A stretch of 64,000 bases of DNA from assembly GCA_965204565.1 (NCBI GenBank), contig CBDBEU010000004.1, positions 434,001 through 498,000 on the forward strand, read 5' to 3'. Of the stretch, positions 26,302-36,810 are shown in pieces (position 1 is the first letter of the stretch; the number at the start of each line of letters is the position of its first letter). This DNA comes from CBDBEU01 sp965204565. GTDB lineage: Bacteria > Pseudomonadota > Alphaproteobacteria > Rhizobiales > TMED25. The notes beneath the pieces were generated by a model. That model was not told where the DNA came from. It worked only from the letters and a program-made list of their open reading frames with translations, and ran no database searches. A program made the position numbers and the translations under genes.

Positions 26302-27739
26302 ATGGGTTCATTCGGAGCAGCGCCCCTGACCGGCGGCGAACGCGTCACCTTCGGCACCGACTATCTGATAGATCCCCTGAAGGTCGTGATCGTCGGGCTG
26401 GCGATGTTCGCGTTGCCCGAGATCATCGACCTGCTCCGCCGCCAGGCGACAATCTCGGAGACGGGGAAGCTCGGCAGCGGTTGGCGTCGGGGCGTCGCCG
26501 ACACGCTCCGTCACTGGTGGATTGTCATTCGCTGCTCGGCGATCGGTTGCGCAGTCGGCGCGCTTCCCGGGCTTGGAGGATCGGTGGTCGACTGGATCGC
26601 CTACGGCCATGTGGTACAGACATCCAAGAATCGCGAGACCTATGGCACCGGTGATATTCGCGGCGTGATCGCGCCTGAATCGGCGAACAACGCCCAGGAT
26701 GGCGGCGCATTGATTCCGACCATCCTGTTTGGCATTCTAGGCTCGGGCGGCATGGCGCTGCTGCTTGGCGGTTTCATCCTGATCGGAATCGAACCAGGCA
26801 TCGCGCTCATCAGGGATGAGCCAGACCTAGTCTATCTGATGGTCTGGTCGGTCGCGATCGCCAATATCGTCGGCGCGGGCATTTCGATCGCGCTTGCGAC
26901 CCAGATCGCCAAGCTAACCACGATTCTATACACACTGATCGCGCCATTCATGTTCGGTCTGATCTTCTTTGCCGCATTCTAGGCGACTCGTCAGTGGGGC
27001 GATCTGATCGCACTGATGATCGTCGGTCTGGCCGGCGTATATATGAAGCGCTTCGGCTGGCCCCGGCCGGCGCTTCTGATTGGCTATGTCCTGTCCAATC
27101 AGGTCGAGAAATCGATTTATCACGTGACGGCGACGGTGGGCTGGAAACTGTTCACCCATCCGATCGTGATCGTCCTGGTCGGCCTCGTCCTGTTTTCCAT
27201 CTACGCGGCCATTCGGTTCCGCCCGGCGCCATCCCAGTTTGCCGATGACGGCCCCCATGCCGCGCAAGGCCTTAACCCTCAGACCCTCTTCACCCTCGTC
27301 GTTGGGGGGCTCGCACTGTTCGTCATCTGGGACGGAACGCAATGGGATTGCTTGACCGGTCTGTACCCGATCGTGGCCGGGTCATTGTGCGTCGCGTTCG
27401 TTTCGCTGATCGCGTTAGAAATGGTGCGACAATGCACCACCGCGACGATCTATTTCGACGGCGATTGCGACACCGAGAGCCGGGCGGAGGATCACCGAAG
27501 CAGCGAGTATTATCTCCTCTGGCTGATCGGGATCTCGGCGCTGGTCGGGTTCGTTCTTGGAAGCGCCACCTTCATCTACACTTTACTTACGCCTTCGCGC
27601 CCACGCCAGCCACTTTCTGTGCGTTTTCTATATGGGCGTCTTCGTGCTTTTGCTGGGAACCATGTCGCACTTCCTAGTGCTCTACTACCCACAAGGCATC
27701 CTCCAGGACTACGTGACGTTCCCATGGCCGCTTCAATGA
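26302..27739 (+). pseudogene. Tripartite tricarboxylate transporter TctA-TctB fusion, 5'-truncated and broken
   Basis: The sequence starts inside a TctA permease (LTGGERVTFGTDYLIDPLKV) and lacks roughly the first 200 residues. It has TctA landmarks (GALPGLGGSVVDWIAYGH, GVIAPESANNAQDGGALIPT, LLGGFILIGIEPG). An in-frame TAG lies at 26980-26982 where relatives often have Gln before ATR. The same frame continues to a TctB-like C-terminal domain (TLFTLVVGGLALFVIWDG) and then shifts near 27590 to end in YYPQGILQDYVTFPWPLQ. It once imported carboxylates together with a TctC binding protein not found here. Confidence 0.8.
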
Positions 27740-27810
27740 GGGGCCGCGACATCGCTGCGTGAATTTGGCTACGCACTCCATTCCCTAGAAACAAACGAGA
27801 GGAAGCCCGC

Positions 27811-28525
27811 ATGACCACAAAGATTCTGGTGCTAATGAACGAGTACACGCCCGAGGCGCTTGAGCGGCGCAAGAAGGTAGTCGAGGCGTCGGTCTCAGAC
27901 GGCGTCGAGGTCGGCTATGCCGTCATCAAGGGGAGTGGCGGTGGCAAGGCGGTGACCAATCTGCACCGAACTGGTGGTTGCGCCGGCGGCGGGCAGGGCC
28001 GTTGTCGCCGCCGAGAAGGACGGCTATGACGCGGTCGTCGCCTGGGGCACGCTTGATCTCGGCGTCGAGGAGGCACGCCATCTCGTCGATATTCCGGTGG
28101 TGGGACCGGGGCAGATCGCCGTCAACATCGCGACCACGCTTTGTCAGCGCTTCGGCATCATCGCCTATAGTGAAGGCTCGTCTTGATGTTCCGCAGGTCG
28201 ATCCGCGCCTGGGGGGCATGAGCCGTGGGCCGTCGGCTACCGCTATGTCGATATGCCACCCATGGAAATGCCGGACCACAAGGACGAGATCCGCGAGCGC
28301 TTCATCCGGCTGGGCCGCGAGCTTGTCAAGGACTGCGGAGCCGAGATCATTCTGCCGCTCGGCTATTCGATCGTGCCGCTGACCCAGGATGCATCCGATC
28401 TCGCTGGCGACATCGGCTTTCCGGTTCTCGATCCGCTGCCGCCGACCATGCACATCGCCGAGGCACTGGCGGCCTCGGGCTTCAAGAACTCCCGCGCGGC
28501 CTACCCGGCCGCCGATTTGCCATGA
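27811..28525 (+). pseudogene. Asp/Glu (hydantoin) racemase-like protein (cassette B), frameshifted
   Basis: Starts at ATG 27811 (KILVLMNEYTPEALERRKKV), shifts frame near 27960 into ELVVAPAAGRAVVAAEKDGY and DAVVAWGTLDLGVEEARHLV, shifts again near 28180 and ends with PLGYSIVPLTQDASDLAGDI. Both places where Asp/Glu racemases carry catalytic Cys read otherwise (AWGTLD and LGYSIV). Even when intact it would not have been a standard two-thiol racemase. The stop overlaps the next gene as ATGA. Confidence 0.72.
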
Positions 28526-29271
28526 CCGCAAGTGTCCTCAAGCCGCGGCTGCGGATCGGCTACGTAACGCCGCATCCGCTCAACGATACGCTGCAGTACA
28601 AATTCAATCTCATGGCTCCTCCCGGCATTATGGTGATGACCGTAGGGTTCGAAATCCGCGACTACGCGCCCGATGCGGTTGAGGACCAGCTTGGCGTGCT
28701 CGACCGCCGCATCGACGAGCTGATGCGCCGCGGCGCCGCGCGCATCGTGATCGTCGGAGTACCGGTCGCGATCTCGCTTGGACGCGAGCGCGTGCGTGGA
28801 CTCCTAGGCGAGATCTCGGCACGCACCGGGGTTCCGGCCGATACCAGTCTCGAGGCAATTATCGCAACCGCCAGGCATCTGGGGGCGCGGCGGATCACCT
28901 CGGCGACGCGCTGGCACGAAACGGTCAACCAACGCCTGTCGGCTTATCTGACCAAGGCCGGGCTCGAACCGGTTGGCATCGTGAGTTCCGGCCGTGCGAT
29001 GGCGGAGAATGCGGGCCTCGACGATGAAACGGGCATGAAGCTTGCCAGCGATCTCGGCCGCGAGGCGCTCAATGATGCACCCACCGCCGAGGTGCTGATG
29101 ATGCCGGGCAGCAGATGGATTACGCTGGACGCGGCGCGAGAGCTCGAGGCTGAATTCGGCGTGCCTGTCATCACCGGCCATTCGGCGGGCCTGTGGGCGG
29201 CGCTTCACGACGCCGGCATTGGCGAGGCTGCGGCAAACTGCTGGCGAGCCTTGCAGAGGACTGAACGATGA
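28522..29271 (+). CDS. Maleate isomerase / arylmalonate decarboxylase-like protein (cassette B)
   Basis: 249 residues from ATG 28522, chosen because it overlaps the racemase stop as in cassette A. It resembles the Asp/Glu-racemase superfamily branch with maleate isomerase, arylmalonate decarboxylase and EutA (LKPRLRIGYVTPHPLNDTLQ, VGVPVAISLGRERVRGLLGE, MMPGSRWITLDAARELE, ITGHSAGLWAALHDAG). The catalytic Cys usual in that branch is not evident at GVPVA or GHSAG. It is the only apparently intact gene of the two cassettes. It could serve isomerisation or decarboxylation of a dicarboxylic acid; this is inference. Confidence 0.7.
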   Translation: MTASVLKPRLRIGYVTPHPLNDTLQYKFNLMAPPGIMVMTVGFEIRDYAPDAVEDQLGVLDRRIDELMRRGAARIVIVGVPVAISLGRERVRGLLGEISARTGVPADTSLEAIIATARHLGARRITSATRWHETVNQRLSAYLTKAGLEPVGIVSSGRAMAENAGLDDETGMKLASDLGREALNDAPTAEVLMMPGSRWITLDAARELEAEFGVPVITGHSAGLWAALHDAGIGEAAANCWRALQRTER

Positions 29272-30446
29272 GTGAGATCACGCCGACGCACACCCTTGGC
29301 GGCATTTGCATGCGCCCCCGCCACGAGCACCTCGACCCGGCGATTGCCTACGCGGTGCGCCGCACCGATCCGGTCAACGCGGCACTAGCGAACGGGTTCT
29401 CGACCCATGTATCGACTGGGACGACACCATCCTGTCGACCCGCGCGCATCTGGGCGCCGCTCTGCTGCCACCACTCCTGGCCGCCGGCGAGATGCGCGGC
29501 TGGACCCTGGAAGCGATCATCCCGGCCTTCGCTGTCGGCTTCGAGGTCACCGCGCGCATTAACGAGGCGGTTATCCCTCGATCCACCTGCGCGGCTGGCA
29601 GGGGACGGGAGCTGTCGGCGGTGCGGGGGCTGCCGTCGCGGTCGGGCGAATGCTCGACCTCGGGCCCAAGGCAACCGCCCACGCGATAGGCATCGCCGCA
29701 TTCGGCTCGATGTCGAAGCCGCTCAATATCGGCCGCGCCGGCGCATCCGGACTCCAGAGCGCGCTTCTGGCGAGCCTCGGCTACACCTCGCACGCCGACA
29801 TCCTCGGTGCGGGCAAGTTTCTCGAGCAGTACGATGATGAGCCGCGCCACAACGTTCTGATAGATAGTCTTGGCGAGCGCTGGTCGATTAGGGAGAACGG
29901 GTACAAGCCCTATCCGTGCGGGTTCGTCGCGCATGCCGCGATCGACGCGGCAAGGCGGGCGGGAGCGCGGAACTACGCGCGCTACGCCTCACGGTGTCGC
30001 CGGAATCGATGCAGCTCATGCATAATACAGACCCGCAGAACGAGCTCGAAGTTAAGTTCTCGCTGATCTACGACGCTGCTGTCGCATGGACTGAAGGCAA
30101 TGTCTCACCGGCGGCCTTCGAGGATGAAGCGGTACGCGATCCGCGCTACCGGGCAATCATGGCGCGGAGCCAGATCACCGTAGTGGAGCAGATCGCCCAG
30201 CATGAAGCCTTCGCTGAGGCCGATCTCGCCGACGGCCGCACTCTTCAGGTCCATGTCGAGCACGCGCGCGGCACTACCGAGCACCCGATGAGTGACGAAG
30301 ACCTGAAGCAAAAATTTGAAGCCGGACTTGAGATTGGCGGTTTCGGAAATGCCGGCGCGCCGGCAGACTTGATCATGACATCCGGTGATGCACCTATCGG
30401 GCGCATCCTTGATTTTCTCGAGCCCGGCGGGAAGGCGGTGGCGTGA
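29268..30446 (+). pseudogene. MmgE/PrpD family protein (cassette B), multiply broken
   Basis: Fragments in different frames cover most of an MmgE/PrpD protein: IAYAVRRTDPVNAALANG, then IDWDDTILSTRAHLGAALL, then MSKPLNIGRAGASGLQSALL and GYKPYPCGFVAHAAIDAARR, then MHNTDPQNELEVKFSLIYD to the stop. Compared with cassette A about 60-80 residues are deleted between AVRR and VNAALA. The gene overlaps the isomerase stop as ATGA. Confidence 0.78.
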
Positions 30447-30882
30447 GCCTGGGTGTTCCAAAATGCCGCGGCCGCTGTGCAATTCTGTCTAAGCCACCAC
30501 CCGCGATCACGTCGTGCACGGTCATCCGAGGGTTGAACGCCGTAGACGGATCCTGAAACACGTACTGGATCTCCCGGCGCGCGAGCTGTCTCGCCCTGTC
30601 GTCGAGCTGGCCCAGATCATGCCCCCGGAACAGGATTCGCCCCGAGGTGGGCTCGACGACCCGAACGATGCGGCGTGCGGTGGTCGTCTTTCCGCAACCA
30701 GACTCTCCGACCAGACCCAGCGTCTCTCCCGCACGGACCTTGAAACTGACATCGGAGACGACTCGGACGGGCGAGGATCGCAAGTGCTCAACTGCGAGCA
30801 CCGTCGCGCCACGTGGTGAGCGCTCGAAGGGGTCGTGCAGTGGTGCTCTTGTCTCCACGCGCCCGCCCGGCCTGTCTGCCAT
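30394..30882 (-). pseudogene. Oligopeptide/dipeptide ABC ATPase (DppF-like), N-terminal fragment
   Basis: From ATG 30882 the protein shows Walker A GLVGESGCGKTTTARRI and the Q-loop region QYVFQDPSTAFNPRMTVHDV, then loses similarity near 30500, just before the end of the PrpD remnant on the other strand. The ABC signature, Walker B and C-terminal oligopeptide motif are missing. The start overlaps the DppD stop by one base (TGATG). Confidence 0.75.
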
Positions 30883-31933
30883 CACCGATTCTCCGACCCT
30901 GTCGCGCCGGTCCCAACCTGGTTGGCGATCTTTTCGTGGAAATGGCATGCACTGTGATGCGCGGCGCCCACCTCGTTGAGACGCGGAACCTCTTTGGCGC
31001 AGCGGGTGCGGCCCTCGCCCAAGTCGCATCTTGGATGCAAGGCACAGCCCGGCGGCAGCGCCGTCGGGGGAGCTCCGCGAATCGCGTGCAGGCGCTCGAG
31101 CCCGGCGTCGATGTGCGGCAGGCTGGCGAGCAGACCCAACGTGTAGGGATGCCGCGGACGGTGGAAAATGTCGAACACGCTCCCGGCCTCCAATACGCGG
31201 CCTGCGTACATGACGACGACGCGGTCAGCTATCTCAGAGATCAAACCGAGATCGTGTGTGATCAGGATCGTGGCCGCTTCGGATTCCTTCTTGGCGCGCT
31301 TGAGGACGTCGAGCACCTGCGCCTGCGTCGTGACGTCGAGGGCGGTCGTTGGTTCATCGGCGATCAGCAGTTTTGGCCGGTTGGCAATGGCCATGGCGAT
31401 CATGTCCCGCTGGCGCATGCCGCCGGAGTACTGATGCGGGTACTCGTCGATGCGCGTCTCGGGGTTTGGTATGCCCACCTCTGGAGAAGCTCGGTGGAAC
31501 GCTGGCGTGCGGCGGCGCGTGATATATCCTAGTGGATACATAGCGCTTCGCAGATTTGCCATCCGACGGTCAGTACGGGATTCAACGAGGTGCCGGGGTC
31601 CTGAAAGATAACCGCAATTTCGCGTCCCCGGATTGCGCTAAGCGCGCCAATGTCGAGGCGCAACAGGTCGCGACCTTCAAAAATTGCCTCGCCGGCGACG
31701 ATCCGTCCAGGCGGCTGGGGCACTAGGCCGAGGACCAAGCGCACAGCGACGCTCTTGCCGGATCCGGACTCGGGGCCGACCACTCCCACCGTCTCACCGG
31801 CATAGACATCGAAACTGACGTCGTTGACGGCGTGAATGACACCGGCCGGCGTGACAAATTCCGTCACCAGACCGCGTACGCTCAGCAGGGGCTGGTTGAT
31901 GGCCGCCGTCACGGCGGGCGGTACCGTCATCAT
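30882..31933 (-). pseudogene. Oligopeptide/dipeptide ABC ATPase (DppD-like), frameshifted
   Basis: The N-terminal part has a Walker A with an extra Pro (GPESGSGKS) and the VIFQDPGTSLNPVLTVGWQI Q-loop region. The frame shifts near 31535. The second part has the signature YSGGMRQRDMIAMAIANRP, Walker B KLLIADEPTTALD, switch His ILITHDLG and the C-terminal RHPYTLGLLASLP oligopeptide-transporter motif. Full length would be about 345 residues. Confidence 0.8.
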
Positions 31934-32824
31934 GTGCCCATCCTGCCGCGGTGAATCGGATCGGCCGCGAGCCGCAGCCAGCTGCCGAACACGTTGGCGC
32001 TCAAGATGGTGAGGACAGCGCCAGCCCTGGATAGATGATCAGCCAAGGAGCCGCGGCGATGTAGTTGCGAGCGCCCGCGACCAGCAGGCCCCACGACGTG
32101 ATCTGCGCCTGCACGCCAAAGCCTAGGAAGCTCACGCTGGCCTCAGCCAGCACCGTGCGGCCGAGTTCTAGGGGAATCAGCGCGGCCAGCGGAGAAATGA
32201 TATTGGGCAATATATGCGTGCGCATCGCGTGCCATTGCGACCCGCCCAGGACCTGGGCGGCGAGGACAAAATCACCCTTGCGCAGGGAGATCACCATCCC
32301 GCGCACCACGCGCGCATAGGTCGTCCAGTAGCGCAACGACAGTGCGATAATGATGGTGGTCAGGCCCCCACCCAACACCGCCGCGATGGCCATGATCATC
32401 AAAAGACCAGGAAAGGCCATGATGGCATCGGTGATTGCCATGAATCCCTGGTCGACCCTGCCCCTGAGGACCCCGGTCATCAGGCCGATGAGAGTGCCGA
32501 TCACAAGTGTGATCGCCACAACGGCAAGAGCAACCATGAGTGATACGCGGGATGCGTATATGATCCTGCTGAGGTTGTCTCGTCCGAGACCGTCGGTTCC
32601 GAGCGGGACTACTGGGGCGTTCCGCGCTCGTGCCACGCAGGCGGCCGCAATACGTCTCTGAGGTGCTGTTCAGTGGGGTCATAAGGGGCGAGATACGGAG
32701 CAAAGACGGCCATCAGCACGACCGCGACGAGGAAAAGGGCAGCGGTGAGCGCGACTTTGTCGCGGACGAGGAGCCGGCCAAGGGGCAGCTGGGTCGGCGA
32801 GGATGGACCTACATCGGTGGACAT
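31930..32824 (-). pseudogene. Dipeptide-type ABC permease (DppC-like), frameshifted at both ends
   Basis: The N-terminal segment (LPLGRLLVRDKVALTAALFL, then APYLAPYDPTEQHLRDVLRP) is one frame; from near 32630 the core reads in another (GTDGLGRDNLSRIIYASRVS, LRKGDFVLAAQVLGGSQWHA, EASVSFLGFGVQAQITSWG). A second shift near 32012 leads to ILSANVFGSWLRLAADP and a stop overlapping the DppD start. Confidence 0.78.
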
Positions 32825-32906
32825 GGCATCGCCGTGTTGCCGTGCGGGCAAGACGTGCGCGAACTGATCGCACGGGATATCAGACCGTTCACGCGGATCG
32901 TCGGCG

Positions 32907-33822
32907 TCATCGTTTCCCCTGTCGCGTTCGCGGATCAAGCCAAGCATAGCTCAAATCAACCAGAAGGTTCATGACGATGGTGATTAACGCCGCCCAGAAG
33001 ACCACCGTCTGAATGATCGGGTAGTCGATCGTCGTCATTGCCTGGGAAGCCAGTCTGCCGACTCCGGGCCAATTGAAGATCGTCTCCACGACGATCATCA
33101 GGTCGGCAACCTCGACCCCGCCCATAGTCACTACAGGGATGCCCGCGTTCTTGAACACATGGCGGCGCACGATCGCAGGGGTTTGCAAACCCTTGGCATA
33201 AGCAGTAACGACATAATCCGCCCGCATCTGATCGATCATGGACGAGCGCGTCACCTGCGCGATACTGCCGATGGGACGGATCGCCAAAACGACCGCCGGC
33301 ATTACAAGGTGATACCAACTGCCCAATCCGGAGGTGGGCAACAGGCCGAGATCGACGGCGAGCCAGAAAATCAGCAGCAGCGCCAGCCAGAACTCCGGCA
33401 TCGACACCCCAGCCATGGAGATGCTGCTGACGAGAGAGTCGAGCCCTGACCTCGATCTGAGCGCGGCGAGGATTCCAAATGAAACGCCTACCAGGATGGC
33501 GATAACCGCCGCGGCGGCAGCCAGCAGGAGGGTTGGCGGGCAAGGCCTCCAGCAGCATGTCGCGGCTCGATGCGGCGCGATAGATCGAATTGCCGAAATC
33601 ACCCTGTAGGGCCTAGAACACAAAGTCCACGAACTGCTCGTGGAGCGGCCAATCAAGGCCCAGCCGCTCGCGTGTCTGCTCGCGGAGTTCGTCGCTGGCG
33701 TCGATCGCAACAAGAATCGAGACGGGATCGCCCATCAGCCGGGTCAGGCCGAAAACGATCAGCGACATCAGGACAAGGGTCACGAGAGCGCGACCGATAC
33801 GAAGCACTAGGTAGCGCACCAA
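32907..33822 (-). pseudogene. Dipeptide-type ABC permease (DppB-like), nonsense and frameshift
   Basis: Start region YLVLRIGRALVTLVLMSLIV is typical of DppB. An in-frame TAG stands at 33613-33615 before ALQGDFGNSIYRAA, and a frameshift near 33540 leads to LLLAAAAAVIAILVGVSFGI, MADYV-type permease loop (RADYVVTAYAKGLQTPAIVR) and FNWPGVGRLASQAM. Upstream of DppC in the normal operon order. Confidence 0.78.
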
Positions 33823-33891
33823 CGGCCAAATCCCCCCAAACGTTCCGCGCGCCGCGCGCGCGGAACCACTCTGCGTTGCGGCTACGCCGGA

Positions 33892-35408
33892 CTAGCGATT
33901 AAGCGTCCAGTTCGGCCAATCCATCAGCGCCCCAAATGATGGGGTCACGTGGAGGTTGCCGTTCTTGCCCCAGATCAGCGGCGGCGAGATCAACGGAATC
34001 ACGTCCTTGTCGCGATCTATCTCGTCCTGCAGGATCGACATGCGCTCCTCGGCGCTCGAGGCTTTTTTGGCCAATCCCAAAAGTCGATCCACCTCTTTAT
34101 TGCAGTATCTGCTCAGTCTACCGCCGCACCTGATGCGGCTGTCGATCGAAGCTGAAACGTTGGGGCCATCATAGCCGGTTGAGAGCGTGAGCAGGGGAGA
34201 GGGATCATCGGTCTCCCGCACGTGTTCGCGGAAGCGCACCCCCCTCCAGGTCGGTCAACTTGACCTTGATTCCGATGTCCTCGATCATGGCGGCCACGGC
34301 CTCCGAAACCAGTCCAATGCCTGCCTTGTATGAGGTGCTGTAGAACATCTCCATCTCGGTTCCCTCAGCACCTGCTTGCTTGATGAGCTGCCGGGCGCGT
34401 TCGAGATCGATTTCTGGCACCGGGCCGCGATCCGCCCACCCGGCGATCTGGCTGTGCCACATCTGTGTCAACGGCTCGCCCATGCCGAGGAACGGCGCGT
34501 TAAGAGCTTCGCGGTCGATGGCCAGATTGATCGCCTCGCGCACCCGTGGGTCTGAGGTGAACTTGTCCTTAAGACCGAAACTCAGGAAGAACGTTTCCGG
34601 ACTCGGTCGGACGACCCTCATGTCCTCGCTGACCAGCAGGGCGTTTTCCGGCGTCAGCTCCTGAACCAGATCCAATATCACCCGCCTGGAGGCCGGCAAG
34701 CCCGACGCTGGGTTCAACGCCCCAACGCATCGTCACGTTCTTGATCGTCGGCGCCCCCCCCCCCTCAACATCGGCGCCCCAGTAGTTGTCCCGCTCTTCC
34801 AATACGGCTTCACGACCGGGACCGTAGCTGACGAGCCTGTATGGCCCGGTACTGATCGGCGCGGTCTCGAGGGCAGCCGGATCCTCCTTGACCTGGCGGG
34901 GCGAGTACATGAAAGCGAAAATACCCATCTCAGAGAGCAGCGAAAGCTGTGGCTGTGGCTCGTACATGACATCGAGTGTGTATTCGTCAACAATCTCGGT
35001 TCCGGTCAAATCCTCCAGATTGCTGGATGTGGTCAACTCAATGCGTCGGTCGAGGGTGATCTTCATCGCTTCGGCATTGAACTTCTCGCCGTCGGAGAAC
35101 GTGACATCCTAGCGCCGGGTGAACCTAGTCGTGGTCTCGTTGATCTCCTCCCAACTGAGGACCAGGCCCAAGTGTACTTCACCGTTTTCATCGACCTTGA
35201 TCAGGGGATCCATCAAGCTGTTGACGAGAATCTCGCTACCACCAAGGACAGTGCGGTCGAGGTGTTGGACTTGGCGATACGTAACGACCGTTATCGACGA
35301 TGCCTAATCACTTTGGGCATACGCATTCACACCTGCGTCCATCGCCACGGTGGCCACCAGACCTGCTGCCAACCACGGTCCGCGGACCCGCCAATTCCGC
35401 TTGACCAT
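33892..35408 (-). pseudogene. Dipeptide-type (family 5) substrate-binding protein, multiply broken
   Basis: Starts at ATG 35408 behind a GGAGGGG site, with a signal-like N-terminus (WLAAGLVATVAMDAGVNAYA). The same frame holds two TAG codons (35304-35306 and 35109-35111); between and after them it reads DRTVLGGSEILVNSLMDPLI and DVTFSDGEKFNAEAMK, the family-5 core. Further frameshifts near 34725 and 34235 separate FSLGLKDKFTSDPRVREAIN-type sequence and the C-terminal LLGLAKKASSAEERMSILQD part. This would be the first gene of the Dpp-like operon. Confidence 0.8.
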
Positions 35409-35583
35409 GCCAGAACCCCTCCCTTTGTATCGGCGGAAGAATGGGCAGGACGGAAACTGAACTTCAGCCCAATCCCTTTCCGCGCGTTTGCGCTGTTATT
35501 TTTTATAATGATATCCTGATGGCGTCCGCTATGCGTGTCAACGACCGAGAGGCCGGTTCGTCTCCTGCGACGGTGGACCCTAG

Positions 35584-36419
35584 GCTCAGGATCCATTAAT
35601 TTGCATTGAAGTGCGATTTCTGATTCAGGATGGCAAAGGCATTTGCCATGTCGGATCCGTTTCTGCTCTCACGCGCTCAAATGTCAAAGATCGAGCCATT
35701 CTTTCCCAAGTCCCACGGAGTTGCCCGGGGGGATGATCGTCGTGTTGTGTCAGGCATCGTCTGCGTGCTGAAGCACGGGCTGCAATGGAAGGATGCACCT
35801 GCGGCCTGCGGCCCACACAAGACGCTCTGCAATCGCTTTCGACGCTGGACCGAACTCCGCGTGTTCGACAAGATTTTCAGTCACCTGACTGCTTCTGACG
35901 GGCCACCCGATACGCTGATGATTGATGCAACACACTTGAAGGCTCATCGCACCGCGTCGAGCCTTCTGAAAGGGGGTTCTTCCCCGCCACATCGGGCGCA
36001 CAAAAGGCGGGCCGAACACCAGACTCCATGACGTCTGCGATGGCGACGGACGACCCCCGGCCATGTGCCTGACGGCTGGCCAGCTGTCGGATCATATCGG
36101 TGCGAAACTCTTGTATCCGGGTCTCTGTGATAGCGTCAAAGCTATAACGATCGCAGATAAGGGATACGCTTCAGACGATGATCGCGCGGCGCTGAAAGCC
36201 AGGGGGATCACCCCATGCATTCCGCCCCGAACAGGACGAAAGGCACCCGCTTCCTTCTGCAACATTCAATACAAACAGCGCCATAAGGTTGAGAACATGT
36301 TCGCACCGTTCAAGGACTGGCGCCGCATCGCAACGCCATATGACCGGCGGGCAGACGTCTTCATGGCCGCAATCACAATGGCAGCCATCCTCATATGGTG
36401 GCTTTAATCAGTCCGGACC
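35584..36419 (+). mobile_element. IS5-family IS427-like element, copy 1 (836 bp)
   Basis: Bounded on both sides by CTAG (35580-35583 and 36420-36423), a likely 4-bp target duplication. Ends are imperfect inverted repeats (GCTCAGGATCCATTAAT versus GGTCCGGACTGATTAAA). It has the two-frame arrangement of the IS427 group. A second copy of identical length lies at 54067-54902 and a fragment at 37924-38172, so the family has been active here fairly recently. Confidence 0.88.
35630..36407 (+). CDS. IS427-like transposase (frames A and B, frameshift fusion)
   Basis: Frame A (35630-36031) contains the N-terminal domain (SRAQMSKIEPFFPKSHG, DDRRVVSGIVCVLKHGLQW, first Asp in TLMIDATHLKAH). Frame B (to 36407) has the second Asp and Glu regions (ITIADKGYASDDDRAAL, QRHKVENMFAPFKDWRRIAT). 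Moving to the +1 (or -2) frame at AAAGGGGG near 35970 gives a continuous reading GVLPRHIGRTKGGPNTRLHD. The same arrangement is kept in copy 2, so it is probably programmed and not a lesion. Confidence 0.8.
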
Positions 36420-36423
36420 CTAG

Positions 36424-36810
36424 CGATATGGCGGTCGGCGTTGCCGAATCCATGGACAAAGCGGCGCATGATTCATTGCGCCGAGCGACGGAGAGCTCGA
36501 ATGGCTTTCAAAGAGCCTTCGAGAATGTCCTGAATGCGTCACCGCGCAATAAAATTACTTTTTTACTGTTCTAAAACCCGGTGACAGAGATTCTAAAAAC
36601 GCGTGACAATCTATACTGGCGCTCGGAAAGGGTTCCTCCCTGGTCAGGGGCGGATTCATTGACGTGCTGGCGCGAATACCGGCAAGCAGCACTATGCGGT
36701 GAAGGTGAGCCCGGCGCTGGAGTGCGGCACACAGTTACTGATCCGGTACAGATGAACGACCGGCGGGTATAGCTGCCGTTCGCGAACTCTCGGCGAACGA
36801 CAGTTTCTAT
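36424..36810. other. Spacer without recognisable gene
   Basis: About 390 bases between the IS copy and the hydrolase gene. Short frames such as 36581-36772 show no family resemblance. Probably residual sequence of genes disrupted earlier. Confidence 0.35.

Noticed and set aside
36031..36063. IS427-like transposases treated as dead because of two frames
   Set aside because: Both full copies show the same two-frame layout and the same slippery-type run, typical for this IS group, so programmed frameshifting is more likely.
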